From: Streptomyces venezuelae
GTDB lineage: Bacteria; Actinomycetota; Actinomycetes; Streptomycetales; Streptomycetaceae
Reading direction: 5' to 3'
Assembly (NCBI RefSeq): GCF_008642375.1
Contig: NZ_CP029194.1
Coordinates: 5,697,001-5,761,000 of the forward strand
Length of the DNA stretch: 64,000 nucleotides
Below, piece after piece: positions 50,073 through 58,245 of the stretch. Numbering within the stretch: position 1 is the stretch's first letter; each line of letters starts with the position of its first letter. The notes under the pieces were generated by a model, which was given only the letters and a program-made list of their open reading frames with translations, had not been told where the DNA came from and searched no databases. A program made the translations under genes and the position numbers.

Positions 50073-51218
50073 ATGGGACACCGCGCGGGAGTGAACACGT
50101 ACGCGGCCCGGACGCGCAGGCGCGCTCGCCGGGCCCGCATCGCGCTGCGCAAGTCCGGCGTCGACTACTTCCGCGGGGACGGCTCCGACTGGCTCGCCTT
50201 CGCCGGACTCCTGCTGATGATCCCGGCCATCGCCTGCGGCACACTCCTCGACCCGGTCTGGTGCGCGCCCTCGGCGCTCGTCCTGCCCATCGTGGCCGGC
50301 GGGCTGCTGCTCCGCCCCGCCAGCCTGCTCGGCCTGTACGCGGCCGCCGCCGGAGCCCTCATCGTCGAGTCCGTCGTCCTCGGCCCGTACACCCAGGGGC
50401 CCGCCCGGGTCACCCCCGGCACCGTCCTCACCGTCGCCGCCTGCGGACTCTTCGGTCTCCTCATCGCCCAGTTCCGCGCCCGCGTCGGCGTGCCCTGGCG
50501 GCGCGGCGGCACCATGCTCTTCGACCTGCGCGAACGCATCCGCGTGCAGAGCGCCCTGCCCCGGCTCCCGCAGGGCTGGCACCGCGAGATGGCGCTCCGC
50601 CCGGCCGGCGGCCAGTCCTTCTCCGGCGACTTCGTCGTCGCCGCCCGCACCCACGGCGGCCGCACCCTGGAGGTCGTCCTCACCGACGTCTCCGGCAAGG
50701 GCATGGACGCGGCCTCCCGCTCCCTGCTGCTCTCCGGTGCCTTCGGCGGACTCCTCGGCTCGCTCCCGCCGCACGGCTTCCTGCCCGCCGCCAACGGCTA
50801 CCTGCTCCGGCAGAACTGGGACGAGGGCTTCGCCACCTCCATCCACCTCGTCCTCGACCTGGAATCCGGCGACTACGAGCTCTTCTCCGCCGGCCACCTC
50901 CCCGCGCTCCAGCTCCACGCGGGCAGCGGTCGCTGGGAGGAGAAGGCCGCGGAAGGCCCCCTCCTCGGCGTCTACGACGGGGCGGAATTCCACCCGGTCA
51001 AGGGCTCGCTGCTGCCCGGCGACGTCCTCATGCTCTTCACCGACGGCCTCGTCGAGGCCGCCGACCGGGACATCGCCGAGGGCATCGACCGCCTCACCGG
51101 CGAGGCCGACCGCTGCGTCGCCGAGGGCTTCGAGGGCGTCACCTGGCACCTGATCGAGGCCGTCGCCAAGGACGTCAACGACGACCGGGCCCTCCTCCTC
51201 ATCTCCCGCCGCGCCTGA
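50073..51218 (+). CDS. Membrane-anchored SpoIIE/PP2C-type serine phosphatase
   Basis: A 381-residue protein starting MGHRAGVNTYAARTRRRARRARIALRKSG. Three to four hydrophobic segments occupy about residues 38-140 (LAFAGLLLMIPAIACGTLL, ALVLPIVAGGLLL, LLGLYAAAAGALIVESVVLG, LTVAACGLFGLLIAQF), and a SpoIIE-type PP2C domain follows (GGQSFSGDFVVAA, VVLTDVSGKGMDAASRSLLL, SAGHLPALQLH, LMLFTDGLVEAADRD), with the metal-binding Asp residues present. It probably dephosphorylates an anti-sigma antagonist in response to a membrane signal. The ATG at 50073 lies 8 nt after TAGGGT without a strong ribosome site. No anti-sigma kinase is adjacent. Confidence 0.9.
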   Translation: MGHRAGVNTYAARTRRRARRARIALRKSGVDYFRGDGSDWLAFAGLLLMIPAIACGTLLDPVWCAPSALVLPIVAGGLLLRPASLLGLYAAAAGALIVESVVLGPYTQGPARVTPGTVLTVAACGLFGLLIAQFRARVGVPWRRGGTMLFDLRERIRVQSALPRLPQGWHREMALRPAGGQSFSGDFVVAARTHGGRTLEVVLTDVSGKGMDAASRSLLLSGAFGGLLGSLPPHGFLPAANGYLLRQNWDEGFATSIHLVLDLESGDYELFSAGHLPALQLHAGSGRWEEKAAEGPLLGVYDGAEFHPVKGSLLPGDVLMLFTDGLVEAADRDIAEGIDRLTGEADRCVAEGFEGVTWHLIEAVAKDVNDDRALLLISRRA

Positions 51219-51408
51219 ACGCCCAGGCCGTCTCCGGCCCGGTCACCGGCTTCATGATCTTCCGTGCGAGCAGGAACCGCCGTTCCCGCAGGGATGATTC
51301 GCCACCCGGCAACGGGGGCAGGGGGGTTGATGGCACCATGGAGCCGGGGGGTGTCAGGCGTGCGCTCCCCGGTGGGCAAGGCGGGACCGACCGAGGGTGT
51401 GATCAGTT

Positions 51409-51603
51409 GTGGCCATTTCACTGTCTGTGGTGTTGCTGTTGGCAATCATCCTGGTGGTGCTGATCCGCGGGGGGAACCTCAAGGGCGGACCGGCCGTGGT
51501 CGCGGTGCTCTTCGGCTTCTTCCTCGCCTCCACCGGCATGGCCGACGACATCCAGCGCTTCCTGGACTCGATAACGCAGACGGTCGGCTCCATCAAGTTC
51601 TGA
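51409..51603 (+). CDS. Small membrane protein
   Basis: A 64-residue protein starting with GTG: MAISLSVVLLLAIILVVLIRGGNLKGGPAVVAVLFGFFLASTGMADDIQRFLDSITQTVGSIKF. Two hydrophobic helices (about 3-20 and 28-43) are joined by a short basic turn, and an amphipathic C-terminal helix follows. No ribosome site at good distance is visible. Related short proteins occur in actinobacteria; I know of no assigned function. It converges on the amphi-Trp gene. Confidence 0.75.
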   Translation: MAISLSVVLLLAIILVVLIRGGNLKGGPAVVAVLFGFFLASTGMADDIQRFLDSITQTVGSIKF

Positions 51604-51615
51604 GCCGCCGTCCAT

Positions 51616-52077
51616 CTAGCGGGACTTGGCGGTCCTGGCCGTCTTGGCGGCCTTGGACTTCCTGGCGGTCGGTGCGGGGGACTTCTTGGCGGTCGCGGCG
51701 GGCGGCTTCGCGGGCTCCGCAGCCGGCTTGGCGGGCTCCGCGGCCGTCCTGGCCGCCTGCTTGGCCGGCGGCGGAGGCTTCGGCGCGGACCGCTTCGCGC
51801 CCATGTCGCCGCCCGTGACGGCGGTGCTCGGCTTCGCCGGAGCCGCGGTGTCGCGCAGGGACCACTTGAGCTCGATCTCCAGCTCGATCTCCCCGTCCTC
51901 GATCTCCAGCTCCACCTCGCTGCGGAACTCCTCGGGGACGCGCAGGCTCAGCGTTCCGGCCCCCAGCTCCAGTTCGGCCTCCCCGCCCTCCCGCAGGGCG
52001 GCGGCGAGGGCGGTCAGCTGATCGGCTGCCTCAAGACGGGACACCGAGCGCTTCCGCTCGAACTTCAGGTCCTTCAT
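51616..52077 (-). CDS. Amphi-Trp domain protein with a Lys/Ala/Pro-rich tail
   Basis: A 153-residue protein. The first 75 residues, MKDLKFERKRSVSRLEAADQLTALAAALREGGEAELELGAGTLSLRVPEEFRSEVELEIEDGEIELEIELKWSL, form the amphi-Trp domain, whose highly regular alternation ends in the diagnostic Trp of LKW. The last 75 residues are a low-complexity histone-H1-like tail (AKPAAEPAKPPAATAKKSPAPTARKSKAAKTARTAKSR), likely disordered and able to bind nucleic acid or polyanions. It starts with ATG at 52077. The function of the amphi-Trp family is unknown. Confidence 0.8.
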   Translation of the reverse strand: MKDLKFERKRSVSRLEAADQLTALAAALREGGEAELELGAGTLSLRVPEEFRSEVELEIEDGEIELEIELKWSLRDTAAPAKPSTAVTGGDMGAKRSAPKPPPPAKQAARTAAEPAKPAAEPAKPPAATAKKSPAPTARKSKAAKTARTAKSR

Positions 52078-52164
52078 CGCTACCTCCGGTGCGACGGGAG
52101 ACGGGCTGAGCCCAGTCTGCGCTCGCCCGCCGGACCCGGCATCTCGCGATCCGCCGGAAAACGC

Positions 52165-52206
52165 CTCGGAGCCGGCCCGGAGAGACTTCTCCGGACCGGC
52201 CCCGAG
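52165..52206 (-). terminator. Terminator after tRNA-Gly
   Basis: Long hairpin with arms 52165-52183 and 52188-52206 (17 pairs, two symmetrical single mismatches, GACT loop), beginning 5 bp after the tRNA 3-prime end. Confidence 0.8.
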
Positions 52207-52210
52207 ACCG

Positions 52211-52284
52211 TGGAGCGGGTGACGGGAATCGAACCCGCGTAGCTAGTTTGGAAGACTAGTGCTCTACCATTGAGCTACACCCGC
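52211..52284 (-). tRNA. tRNA-Gly (anticodon UCC)
   Basis: Full cloverleaf on the minus strand: acceptor GCGGGTG / CACCCGC, D arm AGCTC-AATGGT-AGAGC, anticodon stem CTAGT / ACTAG with loop CTTCCAA (anticodon TCC), T arm CGGGTTCGATTCCCG. The discriminator is U and CCA is encoded at 52211-52213. Confidence 0.95.
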
Positions 52285-52396
52285 ACAGCATCGCGCCGCA
52301 GGTCACGAGGACCGCGGCACGGACAGCATGTTAGCGGGTCGGAGGGCCTTTCCGCACACCCGTAAAACGGGGGGCGCCGCACTGTCCGCGTCCATG

Positions 52397-52402
52397 TACC
52401 CT
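52397..52402 (+). promoter_or_regulatory. -10 element of tRNA-Pro
   Basis: TACCCT lies 14 bp upstream of the mature 5-prime end of tRNA-Pro; a -35 is not obvious. Confidence 0.4.
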
Positions 52403-52416
52403 ACGTGTCGCACCGA

Positions 52417-52493
52417 CGGGGTGTGGCGCAGCTTGGTAGCGCGTCCGCTTTGGGAGCGGAAGGCCGTGGGTTCAAATCCCGCCACCCCGACCA
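52417..52493 (+). tRNA. tRNA-Pro (anticodon UGG)
   Basis: Acceptor CGGGGTG / CACCCCG, D arm GGCGCAGCTTGGTAGCGC, anticodon stem TCCGC / GCGGA with loop TTTGGGA (anticodon TGG), T arm GTGGGTTCAAATCCCGC, discriminator A and encoded CCA. Confidence 0.95.
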
Positions 52494-52664
52494 TGTCGAT
52501 CACGCGCCCCACGGTCGCGTTCTTGATCACGTTATGGCTGCCTCCCCGCTTGCGGTTACTATGCAAGCTGCGTGCCCGTGTGTCTTTCTGACCGGGCCGA
52601 CCCGCCGGAACCGCTGACCGCGGAGACGGTGGATTCCAGGAATCAGCCACAAGGAGACCTAACC

Positions 52665-54050
52665 GTGAAGAGCGCCGTGGAGACCCTGAACCCGACTCGG
52701 GTTCGGCTCACTGTCGAGGTGCCCTTCGAGGAGCTCAAGGACAGCCTCGACGCGGCGTACAAGAAGATCAACCAGCAGGTCACGGTCAAGGGCTTCCGTA
52801 AGGGCAAGATCCCGGCTCGCGTGATCGACCAGCGGTTCGGCCGCGGCGCCGTGCTGGAAGAGGCCGTCAACGACGCGCTCCCGAAGTTCTACACCGAGGC
52901 CGTCAACGAGGCCGAGGTCAACCCGCTGGGTCAGCCCGAGGTCGACATCACCGAGCTGAAGGACGGCGAGCTGCTGGCCTTCACCGCCGAGGTCGACATC
53001 CGCCCGACGCTCGAGATCCCGGACTACTCCGGCATCGAGGTCACCGTCGACGCGGTCGAGGTCACCGACGAGGACATCGAGAAGTCGGTGGAGCAGCTCC
53101 GCGAGCGCTTCGCCTCGACCTCCACCGTCGAGCGCGCCGCCCAGGACGGCGACGTCGTCACCATCGACCTCGAGGCCAAGGTCGACGGCGAGGTGCTGCC
53201 CGACGGCGTCGCCTCGGACGTCTCGTACACCATCGGTTCCGGCGAGCTGCTCGACGGCATCGACGAGGCCGTCAAGGGCCTGGAGGCCGGTGGCGAGGCC
53301 ACCTTCACCTCGCAGCTGAAGGGCGGCTCCGCCGAGGGCAAGGACGCGGAGGTCACCGTCAAGGTCACCACCGTCGCCGCCCGTGAGCTCCCCGAGCTGG
53401 ACGACGAGTTCGCGCAGATGGCGTCGGAGTTCGACACCCTCGACGAGCTCAAGGCCGACAGCCGCAAGCGCCTCGAGAACATGAAGCAGTTCGACCAGGC
53501 CACCCAGGCCCAGGAGCGCGTCCTCGACGAGCTCCTCAAGCTGGTCGAGGTCCCGATGCCCGAGAAGCTTCTCGAGGACGAGATCAACACCCGCAAGCAC
53601 AACCTGGAGCACCACCAGCTCGGCCAGATGGGCATCGACCTCGCGAAGTACCTGGAGCTCCAGGGCAAGACCGAGGAAGAGTTCCTGGCGGAGACCAAGG
53701 AGCAGGCCGAGAAGGGCATCAAGACGCAGTTCATCCTCGATGAGCTCGTCAACAAGGAGAAGCTCGACGTCTCCCGCGAGGAGCTCACCGAGCACCTCTT
53801 CCGTCGTGCCGCCTCCTCCGGCATGAGCCCGGACCAGTTCGCCCAGGCCGTGGCCCAGGGTGGCCAGGTGCCGATGCTCGTCGGCGAGGTCGCCCGCGGC
53901 AAGGCCCTCGCGGTCGTCGTCGAGGCCGCCACGGTCAAGGACAGCAACGGTGAGGTCGTCGACCTCTCCGACGACGAGGACGAGGTCGAGACCGCCGCCG
54001 AGGCCGTCGAGGCCGTCACCGGCGAGGCCGAGGTCTCCGAGGACAAGTAG
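52665..54050 (+). CDS. tig: Trigger factor (ribosome-associated chaperone and prolyl isomerase)
   Basis: A 461-residue chaperone. The N-terminal ribosome-binding domain has the signature VKGFRKGKIPARVIDQRFG (about residues 42-62), the FKBP-type isomerase domain spans about 155-245 (AAQDGDVVTIDLEAKVDGEVLPDGVASDVSYTIGSGELLDGIDEAVKGLEAGGEATFTSQL), and the helical chaperone arms follow. The C terminus is very acidic (LSDDEDEVETAAEAVEAVTGEAEVSEDK). The GTG at 52665 has AGGAG eight bases upstream; the longer frame crosses the leader. It precedes clpP1-clpP2-clpX, a conserved order in streptomycetes. Confidence 0.96.
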   Translation: MKSAVETLNPTRVRLTVEVPFEELKDSLDAAYKKINQQVTVKGFRKGKIPARVIDQRFGRGAVLEEAVNDALPKFYTEAVNEAEVNPLGQPEVDITELKDGELLAFTAEVDIRPTLEIPDYSGIEVTVDAVEVTDEDIEKSVEQLRERFASTSTVERAAQDGDVVTIDLEAKVDGEVLPDGVASDVSYTIGSGELLDGIDEAVKGLEAGGEATFTSQLKGGSAEGKDAEVTVKVTTVAARELPELDDEFAQMASEFDTLDELKADSRKRLENMKQFDQATQAQERVLDELLKLVEVPMPEKLLEDEINTRKHNLEHHQLGQMGIDLAKYLELQGKTEEEFLAETKEQAEKGIKTQFILDELVNKEKLDVSREELTEHLFRRAASSGMSPDQFAQAVAQGGQVPMLVGEVARGKALAVVVEAATVKDSNGEVVDLSDDEDEVETAAEAVEAVTGEAEVSEDK

Positions 54051-54080
54051 GCGGCTCCGCGCCCCGGCGCCGAACCCCGC

Positions 54081-54120
54081 TCCACGGGCCCGTACGCACT
54101 GCTGTGCGTCCGGGCCCGTG
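54081..54120 (+). terminator. Terminator after tig
   Basis: Long hairpin CCACGGGCCCG / CGGGCCCGTGG extended by ACGCAC / GTGCGT with one mismatch and a TGCT loop, 30 bp after the stop. Confidence 0.85.
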
Positions 54121-54155
54121 GGCGTACCCGAAGCCCTTATGCGTCCGCGCGTACC

Positions 54156-54172
54156 TTGCGCTCCCAGCGAAC
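54156..54172 (+). promoter_or_regulatory. ClgR-type activator box of clpP1
   Basis: CGC-N5-GCGAAC (minus strand GTTCGC-N5-GCG, the motif reported for the ClgR regulator of streptomycete clp genes) lies 121 bp before clpP1. A TAGGGT hexamer at 54211-54216 would set transcription near 54223, placing the box near -58, suitable for activation. Confidence 0.6.
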
Positions 54173-54292
54173 AGTTCGGGAACCGGGATGGCGTTGTCCT
54201 ACCTGCGCGTTAGGGTCCATGAATACGAGGGCACTGCCCTCAGAACAAGACGCTGAGACGGCCTTGGCCGTCGGAGACGAGCAGGTGGATAC

Positions 54293-54910
54293 GTGACGAA
54301 TCTGAAGCCTTACGCCGCGGGTGAGCCGTCCATCGGTGGCGGCCTCGGCGACCATGTCTACAACCGGCTGCTCGGCGAGCGGATCATCTTCCTCGGCCAG
54401 CAGGTCGACGACGACATCGCCAACAAGATCACCGCTCAGATGCTTCTCCTGGCCGCCGACCCGGAGAAGGACATCTTCCTGTACATCAACAGCCCCGGTG
54501 GCTCCGTGACGGCCGGCATGGCCGTCTACGACACCATGCAGTACATCCCCAACGACGTCGTCACCATCGGTATGGGCATGGCGGCCTCCATGGGGCAGTT
54601 CCTGCTCACCGGCGGCACCGCCGGCAAGCGCTTCGCGCTGCCGAACACCGACATCCTGATGCACCAGGGCTCCGCCGGCATCGGCGGCACCGCCTCGGAC
54701 ATCAAGATCCAGGCCGAGTACCTCCTTCGTACGAAGAGGCGCATGGCCGAGATCACCGCGCACCACTCCGGCCAGACCGTCGAGACGATCATCCGTGACG
54801 GTGACCGCGACCGCTGGTTCACCGCGGACGAGGCCAAGGACTACGGCCTCATCGACGCCATCATCACGCACGCCGCGGGTGTTCCCGGCGGCGGCGGCAC
54901 GGGCGCCTGA
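54293..54910 (+). CDS. clpP1: ATP-dependent Clp protease proteolytic subunit 1
   Basis: A 205-residue serine protease subunit forming the heptameric ring chamber. The triad is Ser99 (GMGMAASMGQ), His124 (LMHQGSAG) and Asp173 (GDRDRW). The GTG at 54293 starts VTNLKPYAAGEPSIGGGLGDHVYNRLLGERIIFLGQ. It lies 50 bp upstream of clpP2, and in actinobacteria the two proteins assemble into one mixed ClpP1P2 particle that works with ClpX or ClpC. A ClgR-type box upstream suggests stress-linked activation. Confidence 0.96.
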   Translation: MTNLKPYAAGEPSIGGGLGDHVYNRLLGERIIFLGQQVDDDIANKITAQMLLLAADPEKDIFLYINSPGGSVTAGMAVYDTMQYIPNDVVTIGMGMAASMGQFLLTGGTAGKRFALPNTDILMHQGSAGIGGTASDIKIQAEYLLRTKRRMAEITAHHSGQTVETIIRDGDRDRWFTADEAKDYGLIDAIITHAAGVPGGGGTGA

Positions 54911-54960
54911 GCCCCGGCAGTCCGCTCAAGAGCCCCAGCCCACCGAACGCCACCAGGACG

Positions 54961-55635
54961 GTGAACACCCAGATGCAGAACAACCTCTCCGCGAGCGGCC
55001 TCTACACCGGCGCGCCGATGGACAACCGCTACGTCGTTCCGCGCTTCGTCGAGCGCACCTCGCAGGGCGTCCGCGAGTACGACCCGTACGCGAAGCTCTT
55101 CGAGGAGCGCGTGATCTTCCTCGGCGTGCAGATCGACGACGCCTCCGCCAACGACGTCATGGCGCAGCTCCTGTGCCTGGAGTCGATGGACCCGGACCGC
55201 GACATCTCCATCTACATCAACAGCCCGGGCGGCTCCTTCACCGCCCTCACGGCCATCTACGACACGATGCAGTTCGTGAAGCCGGACATCCAGACGGTCT
55301 GCATGGGCCAGGCGGCCTCCGCCGCGGCCGTGCTGCTCGCCGCCGGTACGCCCGGTAAGCGGATGGCCCTGCCGAACGCCCGCGTGCTGATCCACCAGCC
55401 CTCCGGCGGCACCGGCCGTGAGCAGCTCTCCGACCTGGAGATCGCGGCCCGCGAGATCCTGCGGATGCGCAGCCAGCTGGAAGAGATGCTGGCCAAGCAC
55501 TCCTCGACGCCGATCGAGAAGATCCGCGAGGACATCGAGCGTGACAAGATCCTGACCGCCGAGGACGCCCTCGCGTACGGCCTGGTCGACCAGATCGTCT
55601 CGACCCGCAAGAGCACGGCCTCCGCCGAGCGCTGA
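54961..55635 (+). CDS. clpP2: ATP-dependent Clp protease proteolytic subunit 2
   Basis: A 224-residue (if GTG 54961) or 220-residue (if ATG 54973) protease subunit; the AGGA before 54961 is closer than ideal to the GTG and further than ideal from the ATG, so the start is uncertain. The triad is Ser120 (MGQAASAAAV), His145 (LIHQPSGG) and Asp195 (IERDK). It pairs with ClpP1 in the hetero-tetradecamer. The N-terminal 20 residues (MNTQMQNNLSASGLYTGAPM) are probably a cleaved propeptide. Confidence 0.95.
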   Translation: MNTQMQNNLSASGLYTGAPMDNRYVVPRFVERTSQGVREYDPYAKLFEERVIFLGVQIDDASANDVMAQLLCLESMDPDRDISIYINSPGGSFTALTAIYDTMQFVKPDIQTVCMGQAASAAAVLLAAGTPGKRMALPNARVLIHQPSGGTGREQLSDLEIAAREILRMRSQLEEMLAKHSSTPIEKIREDIERDKILTAEDALAYGLVDQIVSTRKSTASAER

Positions 55636-55651
55636 CGTCCGACCTTCCCTC

Positions 55652-55694
55652 GGCACGGGGCACATGACGCATTCCCGTCCATGTGAACCGTGCC
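55652..55694 (+). terminator. Bulged hairpin between clpP2 and clpX
   Basis: GGCACGG (55652-55658) pairs with CCGTGCC (55688-55694) and CACATG (55661-55666) with CATGTG (55680-55685), separated by a GG/AA internal loop. It starts 16 bp after the clpP2 stop and could be a terminator or attenuator. Confidence 0.6.
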
Positions 55695-55791
55695 AAGGGG
55701 GGCCCGAACAGAGGGCTCGGCAAGGTACCGTCGAATATGAGGCACCAGGAGTCGCTGAACCAAGCACTCCCAGGCGAAGGGGAAGCACCTC

Positions 55792-57075
<1,284 letters not shown>

Positions 57076-57092
57076 CGCCACGAGCGTGACGA

Positions 57093-57130
57093 AGTGAGGG
57101 GGTCCCACCCGAAGGTGGGACCCCCTCACT
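57093..57130. terminator. Bidirectional terminator after clpX
   Basis: Perfect 17-bp inverted repeat with a CGAA tetraloop (arms 57093-57109 and 57114-57130) between the convergent clpX and membrane-protein stops. Confidence 0.9.
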
Positions 57131-57159
57131 CATGTCCGGACAGGTGACCGGTCAACTGC

Positions 57160-58107
57160 TCAGAGCTTGACGCGGACTTCCTTGCGGAGCTTCGCGGTGA
57201 CGGAGGCGGCGTCCTCCATCGAGCCTTCCTTGCCCGCGAGCATGTCGGCCATGTTCATCGGAACGACGAAGCCGACCGTGCTGTGGTCCGCCCACACGCA
57301 GAACGTCATGGAGAACGCCGGCGTGGATTCGGCCGGGTTGGCCTCGGTCTTCGCCTGCTGGCACTTGAGGAGGGCGCCGTCCAGCTCCGACGGGGTGAAC
57401 TCCTGCGGGCTGCCGACCAGTTTCGGCTCGTCGGCCTTGGCCTTGTCCTTCTCTGCCTCCGCCTTGATGCCCGCGAAGATGTTGTCGATGGTCTTCTCGG
57501 GGTCGTCGATCTCGCCGTAGAGGCCGCTGAAGGAGATCATCTTGCCGCCGAGCGGGTTGGCGGCGTCCTTCACCTCGTAGGTGGCACCGACGTTCGTGGC
57601 GTTCTTGACGCCCTTCTGCTCGGGGTCCTTGAGGGAGTCCTTGTCGGGACCGCTGCCGGGCTTCTTCTTGTACTCGGTGAGCACCGTGTCCGGGGTGGTC
57701 AGCTTGTGCGCGCCGTCGTCCGCGACCGAGGAACTGCCACCGCCGATCAGGAAGTACGCGCCGACGCCGATCGCCGTGACCACCGCGACCGCGCCGATGA
57801 TCCAGCCGGCCTTGGACTTCTTCGGGGCCGGCGGGTGCGGGACGTAGCCGCCGGGGCCCTGGGGGGCGCCGTACTGCGGCTGCTGGCCGTACGGGTTCGG
57901 CTGCTGCTGCGGGTAGCCGTACGGAGGTTGCTGCGGCGGGACGCCCTGCGGGGCCTGCTGGGGGTAGCCGTAGCCCGGCTGGGGAGCCTGCGGCTGGCCG
58001 TAGGGGCCCGGCTGCTGCGGCTGCTGGCCGTACGGGCCCGGCTGGCCGTAAGGGCCGGGCTGCTGGGGCGGCTGGCCGCCGTACGGGCCGGGCTGGTTGT
58101 AGCTCAT
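57160..58107 (-). CDS. Membrane protein with an N-terminal Pro/Gly/Gln/Tyr repeat region
   Basis: A 315-residue type II-like membrane protein. Residues 1-95 are low complexity (PGPYGQP and YGYPQQ repeats) and would be cytoplasmic. A single helix GWIIGAVAVVTAIGVGAYFLI (about 101-121) is followed by an extracytoplasmic domain of about 190 residues (TPDTVLTEYKKKPGSG ... ISFSGLYGEIDDPEKTIDNIFAGIKAEAEKDKAK ... LLKCQQAKTEANPAESTPAFSMTFCVWADHSTVGFVVPM) with a probable disulphide pair. ATG at 58107 follows GGGGA. The family is common in Streptomyces; its role is unknown to me. Confidence 0.85.
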   Translation of the reverse strand: MSYNQPGPYGGQPPQQPGPYGQPGPYGQQPQQPGPYGQPQAPQPGYGYPQQAPQGVPPQQPPYGYPQQQPNPYGQQPQYGAPQGPGGYVPHPPAPKKSKAGWIIGAVAVVTAIGVGAYFLIGGGSSSVADDGAHKLTTPDTVLTEYKKKPGSGPDKDSLKDPEQKGVKNATNVGATYEVKDAANPLGGKMISFSGLYGEIDDPEKTIDNIFAGIKAEAEKDKAKADEPKLVGSPQEFTPSELDGALLKCQQAKTEANPAESTPAFSMTFCVWADHSTVGFVVPMNMADMLAGKEGSMEDAASVTAKLRKEVRVKL

Positions 58108-58233
58108 CGACAGGTTCCCCTCACAGGATGTTTATGTCTGCCGAACATCCTGACGGAAGCGATGACCATGAAGTGCGGCGGGGGCCACACCGTTACCGAA
58201 CCAAAGCGTTTCAGGACAAGGCGAGGACACCCC

Positions 58234-58239
58234 TAAACT
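58234..58239 (+). promoter_or_regulatory. -10 element TAAACT of valS
   Basis: TAAACT ends 6 nt before the GTG of valS with no ribosome site between, implying a leaderless mRNA. The segment TAAACTGACCCCGTGACCGA is nearly the same as the one at folC (63404). Confidence 0.55.
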
Positions 58240-58245
58240 GACCCC

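Noticed and set aside
52211..52493. tRNA genes as possible integration (att) sites
   Set aside because: No integrase gene, no direct repeat of a tRNA 3-prime end and normal core genes on both sides.
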